From Orientallactaga sibirica (lineage: Eukaryota > Chordata > Mammalia > Rodentia > Dipodidae), in assembly GCA_036365145.1 (NCBI GenBank), contig JAEOAD010000015.1, positions 15,183,501 through 15,247,500 of the forward strand: a stretch of 64,000 nucleotides of DNA. The letters run 5' to 3'. Shown piece by piece: positions 11,373 to 22,439 of this stretch; position 1 is the first letter of the stretch, and every line of letters begins with the position of its first letter. The notes under the pieces were generated by a model. It was not told the origin of the DNA and searched no databases. It saw nothing but the letters and a program-made list of their open reading frames with translations. The position numbers were made by a program, and so were the translations under genes.

Positions 11373-12340
11373 AAAGAGAGGCATCTGTGCCATGGGTACT
11401 CCACGCGGTCCTCAAGGCTTACACTGGCTTCTCTAATTTGAGTGGCTGCACCATGACATCAGACTGCAGCAGCAGCTCTGAGAACTCCCTTCCTGCCTCA
11501 TGAATGGAGACAGATTCCAACAGCTGGAGCTAGACAAAGAAACATGTGTCAAGCTCCGGAAGCCCATTTCCAAAAGAGCCCAGGGGGAGGGAGAAATATG
11601 GGCGAAGGGCTGGGCTGGGCAGAACAGCCAATACTTGGGCCTGTTTCCGGTTCCCAGAGTGTCTGAGGTTTCATCCGTTCTGCCTGCTTTTGCCCTCATC
11701 CAGAGAGGTAAGGAGTCAGAATCCGAGAATGTACCAGCAGAAAGAGACTTCTGCTTTGTAAATAGCATTCTTTGTGTGAACATCCATCAGTAGATGGGAC
11801 ATCGTGCTCCTTTGGGCATTTCACTCGGAGGTCTTTGGGACCCTTGAGGGCCAGCCAGTCATACTTAGTGATTGATATAGCAGAGAGAACCAAAGAATCA
11901 TTACAAAAGGGAATCGTGGCTTTGTAGGAATTGGATGCCTGTGACGTGTAAAAGGTGACTCAAGATGTTCAAATTGTCCCTGTCTTTTCAACAGAGAACA
12001 TCAGGAATTTCGACAAGAACCTCAGGAGGTGCTTCCCACTTCATGGTGAAGGTGGTCAGTGATTTCCCTTGTCTTCTACGGGCTGCATGCAGTCCCTCCA
12101 TATCAAGTCAGTGGCAGTGAGAAGAAAGTACAAATGAATTCCTGTAGTAACATGCTGCGTGTTCCAACCTTTTTGTAATGTTCACCTGATGGCAGAATTT
12201 GTCCTCACCACCAAGAGGCATTTGTAGTGTTTGTGAACTGGGGGTATACGATTCCTTTGGGTAAGATCTGACCACGCAGGAGAGACCTATGAAGACAGCA
12301 TGAGAGACAAGAAAGAAAAGCAAGTGTTTGCCCAGTAATT
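11373..12340. other. Unique non-coding sequence
   Basis: No repeat family is recognised. Frames of 65-116 codons occur on both strands in the same place, which is typical of chance. Confidence 0.5.
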
Positions 12341-12344
12341 ACCA

Positions 12345-12658
12345 TGGAAGGCATGTGTGTGTATGTGCAAGTGCATTGCATGTATGTGAGAGACCAGAGG
12401 GCTACCTCAGGTGTTATTTCTCAGCTGTCCATCTTGTGGGGGTTTTTTTGTTATTATTTTGTTTTTTGTTTTATTTTTTGAGACAAGGTCTCTCAGTGGT
12501 CTAGAGTTCATCAATTAGGCTAGACTAGCTGGTCACCATCTGTCTTTGCCTCTTCAGCACTGGGATTACAGGTACGAGCTATCGTACCACATATTTTACA
12601 TGGGTGCTGGGGGTCCTTATAAGCCAAGTGCTTCACCAACTGCGCTATCTCCCCAGCC
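12345..12658 (-). mobile_element. Composite RSINE1/B4-like SINE (minus)
   Basis: It runs from a TG-rich tail through 'tttgagacaaggtctctcag', 'cagcactgggattacaggt' and 'tgcgctatctccccagcc'. This is the reverse complement of the tRNA/7SL composite SINE. Confidence 0.8.
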
Positions 12659-12716
12659 TGGACTAGTGTGCTTTTGAAGTAGGGGATGCATCTTAAGGAT
12701 CTATTTTTATGGACTC

Positions 12717-12952
12717 AAATTAAGAGACCTTAACAGTTAAGTCAGTTGCCTGCAAAGCCAAAGGACCCAGGTTCAATCCCCCAGGACTCACATAAGCCAG
12801 ATGCACAAAGTGGCGCTAACATATGGAGTTCATTTGCAGTGGCTAGGAGCCCTGGAGTACTCTCTCTCTCTCTCTCTCTCTCTCTTTCTATCTCTCTACA
12901 TGCCTGTCTTTCTATCTCAAATAAATCATAAAAATAAATATTGAAAAAAAAT
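12717..12952 (+). mobile_element. DIP-like SINE (plus)
   Basis: The head is damaged ('agagaccttaacagttaag'). The B box 'ggttcaatccc', 'gccagatgcacaaagtggcg', a (TC)n run and an AAATAAATATTGAAAAAAA tail are present. Confidence 0.85.
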
Positions 12953-13611
12953 AAGAGTCTAAGTTGGTCTTCAAGGACAGCCAGTGGTGTACAAAGATAG
13001 AAAGATCTATGATGTAAGCTGTTTTCCTATCTGGACATAGTATATAAGAATGGCTACCTACTTTGCAAGACCCAGTGCCAAATGAGAAAGAAGAGGCCTT
13101 GCTCTAAAATGAAGAATCTCAAGACACCACCAGCAGGGCATGAAACAAGAACAGGAATTCTGTTCTGAGCACTGGGTCTTTGTAAGCTCAGGGCCCTGAA
13201 AGACTTTACAGTTGACAGCCGAGAAGCTAACCCTGGTTTAGGATTGGCACTGGTGACCATGCTGTAAGAGAAAAATATTTGCTCATAGAAGCCATATCTG
13301 AGCTACTAAGTGCAGAGACTGGAGGTCACATGACCCCAGGCTATTATCTTAACTCACCATTAGTGGGCATCTTTCTTTGCAGGTTTACTGTCTGCCTCTC
13401 GACAGAACCTAGCAGACTTTGCTGACTTGCTCTGCATTGTATACCTTATATACACAGGAGAACGCGGACCCTGGTAAGTGCTTGATAAATTAGTGGAGAA
13501 TGCTTCTGTGAAAGCAAAGAATAAAGTCTAGAACATTCCTCCTAAAACAGGATGGTGGCACCTCTAGGACCATGGTGCACAGGTCCTCTAGACATGCTTG
13601 TGAAGAATTGT
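12953..13611. other. Unique non-coding sequence
   Basis: No gene or recognisable repeat is seen. Confidence 0.5.
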
Positions 13612-13748
13612 CTTTTTTTTAAATTATTTTTTTATTGACAACTTCTATACTTACATACAAAAAACACATGCTATTTCCCTCCCCTCCCCCATTCCACTTT
13701 AGAACTCCAGTCTCCATCATATCCCCTCCCTCTCTCCATTAGTCTCTC
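13612..13748 (-). mobile_element. L1 3'-end fragment (minus)
   Basis: It matches the start of the 3822-4260 and 39485-39720 copies ('attgacaacttctatactt', 'cactttagaactccagtc', 'tccattagtctctctt'). It is strongly truncated and abuts an LTR on its right. Confidence 0.82.
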
Positions 13749-13752
13749 TTGA

Positions 13753-14039
13753 TTAGGCTAACTGAAGTGGGAAGGCCTACTGTTGTGGGTGGCACCATTC
13801 CAGGGGCTGAGGTTCTGGACTGTATAAAAAAGGAAAGAGCTGTTCTGAGGAAAAGCATTCATTACACTGTGCTTCCTCACCATGGACCGAATGTTACCAG
13901 CTGTCTCAAGCTCTTGCTACCATCCTTTCCTCGCCATGATGGACTGGAATCTGAAACTGTAAGCTGAAATAAATGCTTCATCCCTTAAATTGATTTTTGT
14001 CAGGTATTGTGTTCCAGCAATGAGATGATAACTAATGCA
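13753..14039 (+). mobile_element. MaLR-type LTR, partial (plus)
   Basis: The 3' part of a MaLR LTR is seen: 'ggtggcaccattccaggggc', 'ccatgatggactggaatct', 'ctgtaagctgaaataaatgc' with the AATAAA signal, 'ttgtcaggtattgtg' and the end 'gataactaatgca'. The 5' part is missing at the L1 junction. Confidence 0.75.
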
Positions 14040-14164
14040 TCCTCCCTCAGAGCAATAAGTTGAGGATGGCAAGTGTACAAATATGGGGATGGGAAAATCT
14101 TACAGCACCCCAACTCTGCAAGATGCATCTTTTCAAGGTCAGCTCACACCTTTCCATGTCCATG

Positions 14165-14715
14165 AAGACTGTCTAGGATGGCTGGTCTAATGGCTCAGAG
14201 GATAAGCACTTGCCATGCAACTGTGGTTACCCAAGTTCAGTTCTAAACACTCACATAAACACAGATGTTGTAGAGGGCATCGGTAATGAATCCCAGCATG
14301 CCTACAGTGAGGAGGAAGGTAAAGGAGAAGAGAACACACCAAAAGCTCATAGACCAGCTAGCAGTGAACAGCTAGCAACACTGCCTCAAAAGAAGTGGAC
14401 ACTTATTTGCAGTCTCCCAGCCCCAGTTCAGCTCCCCAGAGCCCATATAAAGACAGAAGAACAGGGTGGTGCATGGGTCTGAGACTTGTTTGCAAGAGGC
14501 CCTGGTGTTGCTTCTCTCTCTCTCTTTCTCTCTCCCTTTGTAAATAAATAAATATAAATAAAGTTCTAAACAAGCTCAAGTATGGTCCCACTAAAAAAAA
14601 GAAGTGAAACATGAGGACTGACACCCACAAGTTGTCCTCTGATCTCCATACATGTTACATGGCTTGTGCATGTGACCCCCCCCACACACACATACAAAGT
14701 TAAAGCCAAACATAT
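14165..14715 (+). mobile_element. RSINE1/B4-like SINE (plus), split by a DIP
   Basis: The left arm (14165-14397) has a degenerate tRNA head and 7SL-like middle. The right arm (14607-14715) continues with 'gacacccacaagttgtcctc' and a CA-rich tail. The gap is filled by a DIP copy. Confidence 0.65.
14398..14596 (+). mobile_element. 5'-truncated DIP-like SINE nested in a composite SINE
   Basis: The copy lacks the A-box region and has a (TC)n run followed by AAATAAATAAATATAAATAAAG. The flanks AAAAGAAGTG at 14388-14397 and 14597-14606 form its target duplication. Confidence 0.8.
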
Positions 14716-14856
14716 GATTTAAAAAAATAAAGTGTGATAATTTGGACTCCATCAAGGTTAAGAATTTTGGGGCCACAATGAAAGAAACAGTCTAGAAAAC
14801 GTTTTTAAAACACATACCAAACAAAGGACTTCTATCTAGGATACATTAAGAGTTCT
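14716..14856. other. Short unique spacer
   Basis: Nothing is recognised in this AT-rich spacer between two SINEs. Confidence 0.5.
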
Positions 14857-15013
14857 CTTGGGCTGGAGAGATGGCTTAGCGGTTAAGGTGTTTGCCTGTG
14901 AAGCCAAAGGACACAGGTCTGATTCCCCAGTACCCATGTAAGCCAGATGCACAAGGTGGCACTTGCATCTGGAGCTCGTTTGCAGTGGGTAGAGGCCCTG
15001 GCATGCCCATGCC

Positions 15014-15062
<49 letters not shown>

Positions 15063-15106
15063 TCTCTCAATCTCTCTCATAAATAAATATATAAATAAAA
15101 TATTCA
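14857..15106 (+). mobile_element. DIP-like SINE (plus), near full length
   Basis: It has a clean tRNA head ('gagatggcttagcggttaag'), the core 'gccagatgcacaaggtggc', a (TC)n run of about 42 bp at 15018-15060 and an ATAAATAAATATATAAATAAAA tail. It is one of the best-preserved copies in the window. Confidence 0.93.
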
Positions 15107-15870
15107 ATAGTAGGAAACCAACTTAAAGATGAGTAAAAGACCTGCACAGACACTTCACCAACAATATATGGATGGCAGTTTTGTTTGAATGTGGAATGTC
15201 TCCATAGACTTGTGTGTTTGAACACTTGTTCCCAGCTGATGATGATGCTTGGGAAGGTGGTGGACCATTTGGGAGGTGGAGCCTCACTGGAGGAAGTGAA
15301 TCACTGGGGAGAGGATTTAAGGTTTCCTAGTCCAACTTCCTATCTATGCTCTACTTCCTGTTCAGTGACCATGTGACAAAGCGTCCCAACAGCACCCTAT
15401 TGCCACTATGAAGCTAGCTTCCTGCTGCCACGTCTTCCCTTGCATAACAGACTGCAAGCCCTCAAAACTGTGGACCAAAATGAGTCCTTTCTCCCTGAAG
15501 TTGCTTCTTGTCAGGTATTTATTTGATCGCAGCAACAAGAGAAGGAACTAATACACTGGGCAAAGAAGCACATCAAACAATAATGAGGATTAGCCATTAA
15601 GGGAGTGTTAACCTGTACTATGATGAGGTATGTGCGGACGCATTGGAATGGCAAAATACAAGATCCTGACCATACCAAAAACAATGAATATGGAGCAAGT
15701 GACTGTCTCATAAACTGCTCCTGGGGGTGTAAAGTGATGTCCATATGCCAGAAAGGTCTCTATGGCCTTCATCCTTCTGATCCAAGATGGTTGTAGCACC
15801 AGTCATTATAGCCAGCATCCAAACATTAGAAAGAAAGAAGGGAAAAGACAATGACTCTTTTTAGGAATAT
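15107..15870 (+). mobile_element. Old L1 ORF2-3' fragment (plus), split by a MaLR LTR
   Basis: The left piece ('acctgcacagacacttcac', '...ggatggcag') and the right piece ('agcacatcaaacaataatg', 'ctgtctcataaactgctcc', 'gggggtgtaaagtgatg') match consecutive parts of the ancient mammalian L1 3' region. Reading frames are destroyed. Confidence 0.72.
15182..15555 (+). mobile_element. MaLR-type LTR (plus) inside the L1 fossil
   Basis: It begins TGTTTGAATGTGGAATGTCT and ends 'gaaggaactaataca', with 'ccaccatgtgac'-type middle blocks and 'ttgcttcttgtcaggtattt' before the end, as in MT/ORR1 LTRs. No clear 5-bp target duplication is visible. Confidence 0.8.
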
Positions 15871-17335
15871 TAGTGTTGCTTGTGATTATGTACAAGCTAT
15901 AGCTACAGGGAAGGTTGAGGAGTGTAATCTATAATATCTAAGAAAGTGGGGTAATGGATATTTAAAAGCAATTTGCCTTTTCTAATGCAGAGCCCTGGTT
16001 TCTCTCTCCAAGGTGAACCAGTCTTCATGTGGCAACAGCCCACCTGACAGCTCCCCTTAAATAGCCAGCCAACAGCCATCTCAAATTAAACGTGTCACCT
16101 CCTTCTCTACCACCAAGCTGTTCTTCTGCCAGACTCTTACTATATTCACAATGCTACTTACCACTACCCAAGCAAAAGGACTTCCTGGGAACTGGTGGGC
16201 CTAGGAAAATCTAATCTCTCCTTGTAGCTAATTAATATCACAATGCAGTTTGACATAGACCCAAGTTCCACCCCCACCCCCATTTTTACAATTCAATAAG
16301 TCAGGGAATTCCAGGCACCTACCAGCTATTCAGCAAGGACACTAGGGCTGTGGAGATGAAAGAGTACATGTGACAAGAAGCAGTGAGGTCACAGGTACAC
16401 AGTCAGTACCAAAGGACTCTGCCCACTGGGCTCAAGACCTATGTCAAGTGTTTCCTTCTGTGTAAACAAGATCACCTCATACGTCCAAAAGAAACAAAAA
16501 CCATTTTGATATTTTCAAGCTCAACCTTTATATCATGTTCCTAGCACTAGAAAAGCAACTTATCAATTATTCAAGCAAACAAAATCAACCCCATCCTGTG
16601 ATCTGTTGTGCATCTATTCTGAGCAGGCTACAAGGGCATATTCTCAGAAGGGTGGGGAAAGGGAGCTAGTGAGGCAGGCCCCACCTCTGGGAATTGGATA
16701 TGAAGAGAAGGAGGGGCAGAATATACCTTTCCTCAGCTATCAACCAACAGAAGAGACACCCCAGGGACTCTGTGGTGATTTCATTCTGCAGCGTAACCTG
16801 AATGATGACAGAGTTCGGGGAAGCTTCTAGAAGATGATGAGATCTGACTAGGCTACGAGAGCCAGGTAGGTTTCTACCACCTGGAGGCAGGGATCTAGTA
16901 AAAGAAAAATAACCCTGGGATCAAAGAGGAAGTAAATGTCCTCCTAGGCTAATTAGAAGAAGTCCTAGGGTGTCGGGGAGGAGGAGGATGTGGGCACCAG
17001 GGCACCAGTGCAGGAGTGGATGATGGGTGCTGGAAAGGAAAGTGAGCTGTTGGGTTTTCTTGGTCTAAGTTAAAATCACAAGGTCCCCACCTCTTGAAGG
17101 TTGCATGTAGCCCACTGTAGAACAGAGGTGAATGCACCTAGTATATTATTTTACCTTACCTGGTCCCTCTCTGCCTTTGGAAACTTTTTCCTCAAATCAT
17201 ATTCAAACCTCAGCATCAAAAAATCAGAAACTCCAGAGAATCATTCAGTGGGTCTTTTTCTCCCTTATGCCAGACAAGAGCTAGCGAATGACTTACTTTG
17301 TAGAGTCCATTGTGAGCTTTTCAAGGACAGGTGAG
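15871..17335. other. Unique region, no gene seen
   Basis: About 1.5 kb without recognised repeats. It includes a proline-rich-looking minus frame and a short plus frame, neither with a domain. Confidence 0.5.
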
Positions 17336-18340
17336 ATGGCTTCATTTCATTTCCTAGAAGACGTGAGCACTGTCTGGACTAGAACAGAAATCTAGAGTTA
17401 CTTTGCGGTAGGTGGTTGGATGTGTGGTGGGTATGTAGAGGGATGGATAGATGATGAATAGTGGAAAGATGGAAGGATGGGGGGATGGATGAATGGATAG
17501 ATGAATTGATGCATGTGAGTTTCTCAAAGACAAAGAAAATGATTTGGTGTAATTTCCTGAAAGTCTTGCACAGTGTCTGGACTAGACAGAAAGCTACAGT
17601 TACTTTCGGGTGGACGGCTGGGTGAGAGAGGGGTGGATAAGCAGATAGAAAGAATTTGGATGGGTGCATGTGAGCTTCTCAAAGGCTTGCAAGAGACATG
17701 GCTTGACATTTCATTCCTTAGAGGACTTACACCCTGTATGGCACAATACAGGCCTGGTCCTAGCCAGACCGCATGGCAGAAGAAAGCAGGAAGTGGCTTC
17801 TGTGACCATGGCGTTCTGCACAGGCTTGGTGTGACAACAGTTACAGTCCCATGCTCGCGAGAAGTCAGCTACGAGATGTCCTGTCCAGAGACAGGCTGCC
17901 ATTGGTCACAAAAAGGGGGACCACCCCATACAATGATTGACCAGCCAAACCCCTTAAAACCCACGTGCACTTCCTTAATAAACGAGTTTGCTGCGGCTCG
18001 CTTCCCGCTTTCACCCAACTCCCGGAGTCTGTGTCGTGACTCTGCGCTGCTCACCGCAACTCGGCAGAGACCCTACCGTCCCTCCTGAGCTGGCCTAAGG
18101 GGGGACCGCAACAACACCCTATCTGGATTAGAACCGAAATCTGTAGTTACTTTTAGGTGGGAAGTCAGGTGAGTGTGAGATGCATGTGTGGTGGATGGAT
18201 GGATAGATGGAACATGGGAAAGTGGATGGTGGCTGGATGGATAGCTGGATGCATAGATGATAAGAGGGTGGCTGAATAGGTGAATAACAGATGGAGGGAT
18301 GGATGGATGGATGGATTCATCAGTTTATTCACTAAGAAAT
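17336..18340. repeat. Three-unit tandem repeat (~180-bp units) with GGAT-rich arms
   Basis: Units begin near 17336, 17520 and 17698. Each carries 'catttc(att)cctnagagga'-type text, then 'gtctggactagaacagaaa', 'tacagttacttt(c/t)gg', a GGATG/GGATAG-rich arm and the closing 'gcatgtgagcttctcaaag' (missing from unit 3). The third unit is divided by an LTR, and its right half restarts 'atctggattagaaccgaaat' at 18120. The GGAT arm of unit 3 (18185-18320) is expanded. No coding function is apparent. Confidence 0.8.
17735..18113 (+). mobile_element. Solo ERV LTR (plus), 379 bp
   Basis: The element starts TGTATGGCACAATACA and ends GGGACCGCAACA, so it has the TG...CA termini of a retroviral LTR. It is flanked by a perfect 6-bp duplication ACACCC (17729-17734 and 18114-18119). 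An AATAAA signal lies at 17977-17982, preceded by 'ccccttaaaaccc', which could be a weak TATA region. The R/U5-like part is C-rich ('cacccaactcccggagtct'). No gag, pol or env lies next to it, so it is a solo LTR. A 6-bp duplication is typical of class II (beta-like) ERVs. The family name is unknown to me. Confidence 0.9.
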
Positions 18341-19034
18341 TTCCAGTCCTCCAGGATAAAAGAACTTTTGACTTCATCCTTTCTATACTGGAAAGCTCTC
18401 TGGAAGAAAGAGCTCTATTGTAAAATAAGAATTTCTTGAAAAGGAATTTCTTCAGTGTTAGAAATGCTTCCCAAGAGAAAAAGCTGTCTCCTTTCCTTGC
18501 TCTATATTTTATGGAAAAAGAAAACAGATTGTTTTAAGATACACTATCTCATTTCATTTTTAAAATCTATTTTTCATTGTGCACTCTGTTGGAATCCAGT
18601 GTGTTCATGTCTTGTTTTCCTGGGTGTATCTTGGAGAAGCGGGTAGCTTCAGCTCTGTTCTCCTGAGCCCCCACCATGCCATTGATGCTGTGAATGACAT
18701 CTGGGTGACAAATCGCAGACCTGACCCAGAAGAGACAAGGTAGGAAAAGAAGAAAATCTGAACTCCTTATGATGTCACCCAGGCTCTTCTCACCTGTCCC
18801 TGTCTGTTCCTCTTTCCCAACCTTCCCGCCCTCCTGTTTCTGTTATGCCATCCACAGGGCTGAAGCTCCTATGTTCTTTCAGGCTTCTCTGCTCCCAGTT
18901 CCCCTTCCTCCTTGGTGACTTGCCCCACTTCTCTCCATGGATAGTGCCAGACACAGCTCCTAGTCCAACAGCTCTAGAAGATTCCCATTCCATCCTTTCA
19001 GTGCATTCATGCAGTTCCCTTGACAACACACTGT
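18341..19034. other. Unique non-coding sequence
   Basis: No repeat or gene is recognised. Complementary frames around 18790-19084 on both strands suggest chance openness. Confidence 0.5.
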
Positions 19035-19665
19035 ATTTGTTTGTTAGAATTGTTGTAATAAATTACTCCAAATTGGTAGCTTAAAACAGCAGAAATTTAT
19101 CCTCTTACAGTTCTGGAGGCCAGAAGTGTGAAATTGGGGTGTTCTGAGGGTTGCTGCATCATGAAATTTGTAGACAATGTTTCTTGGCAACTAGAAGAAT
19201 CACTCAAATGTCTAGCTCTGTCTTTATATGGCCTTATTTTTCTTTTTTCATGTGTATGTGTGGCGTGTGAGGGGTGCACATATGTGTATATGTGTGTGTG
19301 GAAACCAGAGGTTGACATCGACTGCCTCCCCACCTTACTTGCTGAGGCAAGGTCTCTTGCTTGAACACTAGACCTTGCCAACTCAGCTAGTCTAGCTAGC
19401 CAGCTTACCTGGATGCTGGGAATCCAAACTCTGGGCCTCATGATTATACAGAAAGAGCTTTATCTGTTGAGCCATCTCCCCAGTCCCTGGCCTACTGATA
19501 ATAACACTGGACATTGGATTGGAAGCTTACTGAATTCAGAATACAGTCACCCTAATTAATTATACCTGCAAAGTTGTTATTTCCAAATAAGGCCACATTC
19601 TGAAGTTCTGAGTGGACATGAATTTGAGTGGCACTTTTCAAACCAGTATACTGTCATAGACTTGC
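19035..19665 (-). mobile_element. Old MaLR LTR (MLT1/MST-like, minus), split by a SINE
   Basis: The left piece contains 'cagcagaaatttatcctctt' and 'acagttctggaggccagaag'. The right piece contains 'taattatacctgcaaagttg' and 'aaataaggccacattctga'. These are the reverse complement of the 3' and 5' portions of an MLT1/MST LTR. A composite SINE separates them. Confidence 0.78.
19232..19488 (-). mobile_element. RSINE1/B4-like SINE (minus) nested in a MaLR LTR
   Basis: It has a TG-rich tail, 'tgaggcaaggtctcttgctt' and 'gttgagccatctccccagtcc' in minus orientation. Confidence 0.78.
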
Positions 19666-19949
19666 ATTGTGCTCTGGAAGTAAATTCAATATAATTCTTC
19701 CTCAGTACAGGAGGACACAAATTCTCTTTTACATATTTGGTTATTTCTTCAACTCTTATTCAAGGCCTGGCACTCAACAGGCTTGCTAAGTGAATTATTG
19801 ACACATGATACATGTGAGCTGTTTATCAAGCCTTGGGCCATAAGGTCCAGTGTTCCACTTCACACAAAACCCACACTTGTGGACAATCACTTTGCCCACC
19901 AGCAAAGCCACTGAACCCAAGGGCATCTGCATGAAAGAACAGAGCTTGA
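19666..19949. other. Unique non-coding sequence
   Basis: Nothing is recognised. Confidence 0.5.
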
Positions 19950-20090
19950 GCCAGGCCTGGTGGCACATACTTTTAGTCCCAGCACTTGGGAGGCTAAAGT
20001 AGGAGTATTGTTCAGAGTTCAAGGCTAGCCTGAGATTGCGTAGTGAATTCTAGGTTAGCCTGGGCTAAAGCAAGACCTTACCTCAGAAAA
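19950..20090 (+). mobile_element. B1 SINE (plus)
   Basis: The 7SL-derived body is seen as 'gccaggcctggtggcacata', 'cccagcacttgggaggctaa' and 'ctaggttagcctgggctaaa', followed by the A-rich tail. Confidence 0.88.
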
Positions 20091-20295
20091 AAAGAAGCAA
20101 GCAAGCAAGAAAGAAAGAAAGGAGGGAGGGAGGGAGGGAGGGAGGGAAGGAAAGGAAAGGAGAAGCAAAGTGAAGAGAAGAAAAGAAAACAAAAGAAAAG
20201 AAAGGAAAGGAAAGGAAAGGAAAGGAAAGGAAAGGAAAGAAAAGGAAAGGAAAGAAAGAAAAAAAAAAGAAAGGAAAAGAAAAGAAAAGAGATTA
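20091..20295 (+). repeat. Expanded polypurine tail (GAAA/GGAA/GGGA)n of the B1
   Basis: About 200 bp of almost pure A/G grow out of the B1 tail: (GCAA)n, (GAAA)n, (GGGA)n, then (GGAAA)n and AAAGAAAA blocks. SINE poly-A tails commonly seed such microsatellites. The Lys/Glu-rich and Phe/Leu/Ser-rich frames here are repeat artefacts. Confidence 0.9.
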
Positions 20296-20464
20296 ATCTG
20301 AATGCTGAGGTCTCTCAGGACTATGCACACTCATTTGGGGATCTGAGATTCTAGACTCCATGCCACATAATGACAATCATCCCAAATCACATGCCTGGTC
20401 ATCTCCTCCTCCTATCTCAGTTTAGGATGAGCGGGAATATCAAGGATTGAAGGAGTACTGGGCT

Positions 20465-20822
20465 CTTTCTACTTAGTGGTCATATTTGTGTGTGTGTATT
20501 GTGTGTGTGTGTGTGTTTGTGTGCGTGTGTGAATGCATATGTATATGTGTGTTTGTATGCATGTGAGTGCACATATGTGTGTGCACACATATATGGAGGT
20601 CAGATATTGACATCTGGGGTCTTTCTCACTTGCTCTCCATCTTATTTTTGCGATAAGTTCTTTCATTGAACCTATAGCTCACTAACTAGCTAGCAAGCAC
20701 TAGATCCACCCACCTCTGCCTCCCTGTCACTGTGCTCATCTCACATGGGAGCTAGAGATCTGAACTCAGGTCCTGACATATTCTCAGAAAACACTTTACC
20801 CACTGAACCATGTCCCCAGCCT
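20465..20822 (-). mobile_element. RSINE1/B4-like SINE (minus) with a (TG)n-rich tail
   Basis: The (TG)n stretch at 20488-20585 is the element's CA-rich 3' tail in reverse. It is followed by 'cattgaacctatagctcac' and 'ccactgaaccatgtccccagc'. Confidence 0.78.
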
Positions 20823-21736
20823 AGTGGTCATATTTCTATAAACAGAAAGCAAACCAGCCAGAACCCAATTAAGGAAGTCACCATGTCAATCTCACAACTC
20901 ACTCAATGGATATTGCAAAGTACACAGCCATGGGTCACTGATAAGAAGTGTCAGGAAGGCCAAGGTTTTGTGTGAGCCACAGGCTGGCTCTCTGGGACCC
21001 AAGCTGCTGTAGTTGAATGGATGTGTGGTCCTCAGGCCTCCTCTGATGGAATGCATGTCTTCTGCTCCATCTAGGGTATGGACTTTATTTTAAAGAGGAA
21101 TGCGTTTTTCTTCAAACAAAAATTACCCAACGCAAATAGTATGTGTAGCTTCTGGGGAGCAGCAACAGCTGAGAAGCCCACACTGGTTCTGGATGAAATT
21201 CAATGCAGGCCTACCTAATCGCCATGACGGAGGAATTTGGAAGGAGTCTGAAGCCCCTTTGCGTTATTGGACAAGCACTCTGCCGCTTCCCAAGCTGGCT
21301 GGGGCATTCCGGTGAAAGGCCTTTGATAAGAAGAGGCAGGCCCCTGGGAGGCGAGGCGAGCCACCCACCACTTTCTTAGGCACTATTGTCCCAGGCTGGG
21401 GATTGTGATGTGGGGCTCCGGGTGCACACAATGCCTCACCTCCCGCAATGGGCCATTCATTGGGCCTCAAGGTTCCCTGATGGGAGGGAGCCCGTTGACC
21501 CCGGGATAATAGATGAAAGTGTTTTCTCACTTGCCTTCGCCTCCTGACCCCTTGCCACCATTTTTCATGCACTGTCTCCTCTCCAGCCAGACGGACGAAT
21601 TCTTGCTCTGATGCTGCAAGCTCACTGACCCTCTCCTGCCTGTGGAAGGTTGCTGCTTGCCGAGGGCCGTCACAGAGGTCCCTGCCTAATGCATCTAAAG
21701 CAAGTCGGGTCATTTCCTCCCTACCCCCATCCCTGA

Positions 21737-21772
<36 letters not shown>

Positions 21773-22200
21773 GGAAAACAGGCATAGACCGAAGTTGCAT
21801 ATCCAACGTTGAAACCAGTGGATCTGATCATTTGTTTGCCCCTTGCTGCTTTGTCTAGCATATCTGACTCGGGTGGAGAACATTTCCGAATTCACTTCCA
21901 TGGTCTCCTTCATCTCCACTGTCTTTTCAGAAGGAGCAGGTCACCAAGCAAAAGAGTGGGGGAGAGGGTACAGCAAACCACTCAGCTTGTCCCCAGACAT
22001 TACAACTTGAAAGACCCTCCAGTGAAGCTGGGTACTCAGCTGGGGACATCTAGGAGAAGGTCAGGTCGCAACCCCCTGCAGGCAGCACCCAGTGCAGCAG
22101 ACTCTACACGAAAGGCCTCCCAGAAAGTGGATTCTCTGTAGTGACAAGCAGTCAACAAATTGAACCTTGACGAGGGTGTTTTCCATAGCTAAAAGTCAAC
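20823..22200. other. Unique region, possible conserved non-coding block at 21060-21720
   Basis: The segment 21060-21720 is repeat-free, keeps several CpGs ('ggcgaggcgagcc', 'ccagacggacgaattc') and has mixed AT- and GC-rich words, like regulatory DNA. A 180-codon minus frame at 21264-21806 crosses the (AC)n run and has no domain; I reject it as a gene. Confidence 0.45.
21739..21771. repeat. (AC)n microsatellite
   Basis: An almost uninterrupted dinucleotide run of about 16 repeats. Confidence 0.95.
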
Positions 22201-22202
22201 AA

Positions 22203-22432
22203 ATGGGGATGGGATGTAGCACAGCTGGCAGAGTACTTGCCTAGCATACTGGGTGCCCCGAATTCAATCCCCAACACTGGAAAAAAAAAAAAAAACTGGA
22301 GTGGTAGAACATGCCTATAATCTCAGCACCCAGGAAGTGGAGACAGGAGGATCAAAAGTCCAGGATTAGCCTTGGCTACATACAGGTGACCAATCTGAGC
22401 TATATAAGATCCTGTCTCAAACAGAGAAGGTT
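22203..22432 (+). mobile_element. ID-B1 composite SINE (B4-type, plus)
   Basis: A tRNA-Ala/ID-like head ('tggcagagtacttgcctagca', 'aattcaatccccaacactgg') is followed by A15 and a B1-like half ('acatgcctataatctcagca', 'aagatcctgtctcaaac'). Confidence 0.82.
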
Positions 22433-22439
22433 TGCAATG

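Noticed and set aside
12850..12890. Repeated (TC)n tracts as possible CRISPR-like or regulatory arrays
   Set aside because: They are the internal TC tract of DIP SINEs at every site, always followed by an AATAAA-rich tail. This is a eukaryotic nuclear sequence with no spacer-repeat structure.
17573..18088. 171-codon plus-strand frame
   Set aside because: It runs from a tandem-repeat unit through the solo LTR. The composition is that of LTR sequence, with no viral protein motif.
20043..20354. Lys/Glu/Arg-rich frame and its Phe/Leu/Ser-rich mirror
   Set aside because: Both are translations of the B1 polypurine tail.
21264..21806. 180-codon minus-strand frame
   Set aside because: It includes a Cys-Val run from the (AC)n microsatellite and shows no domain. 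No exon boundaries support it.
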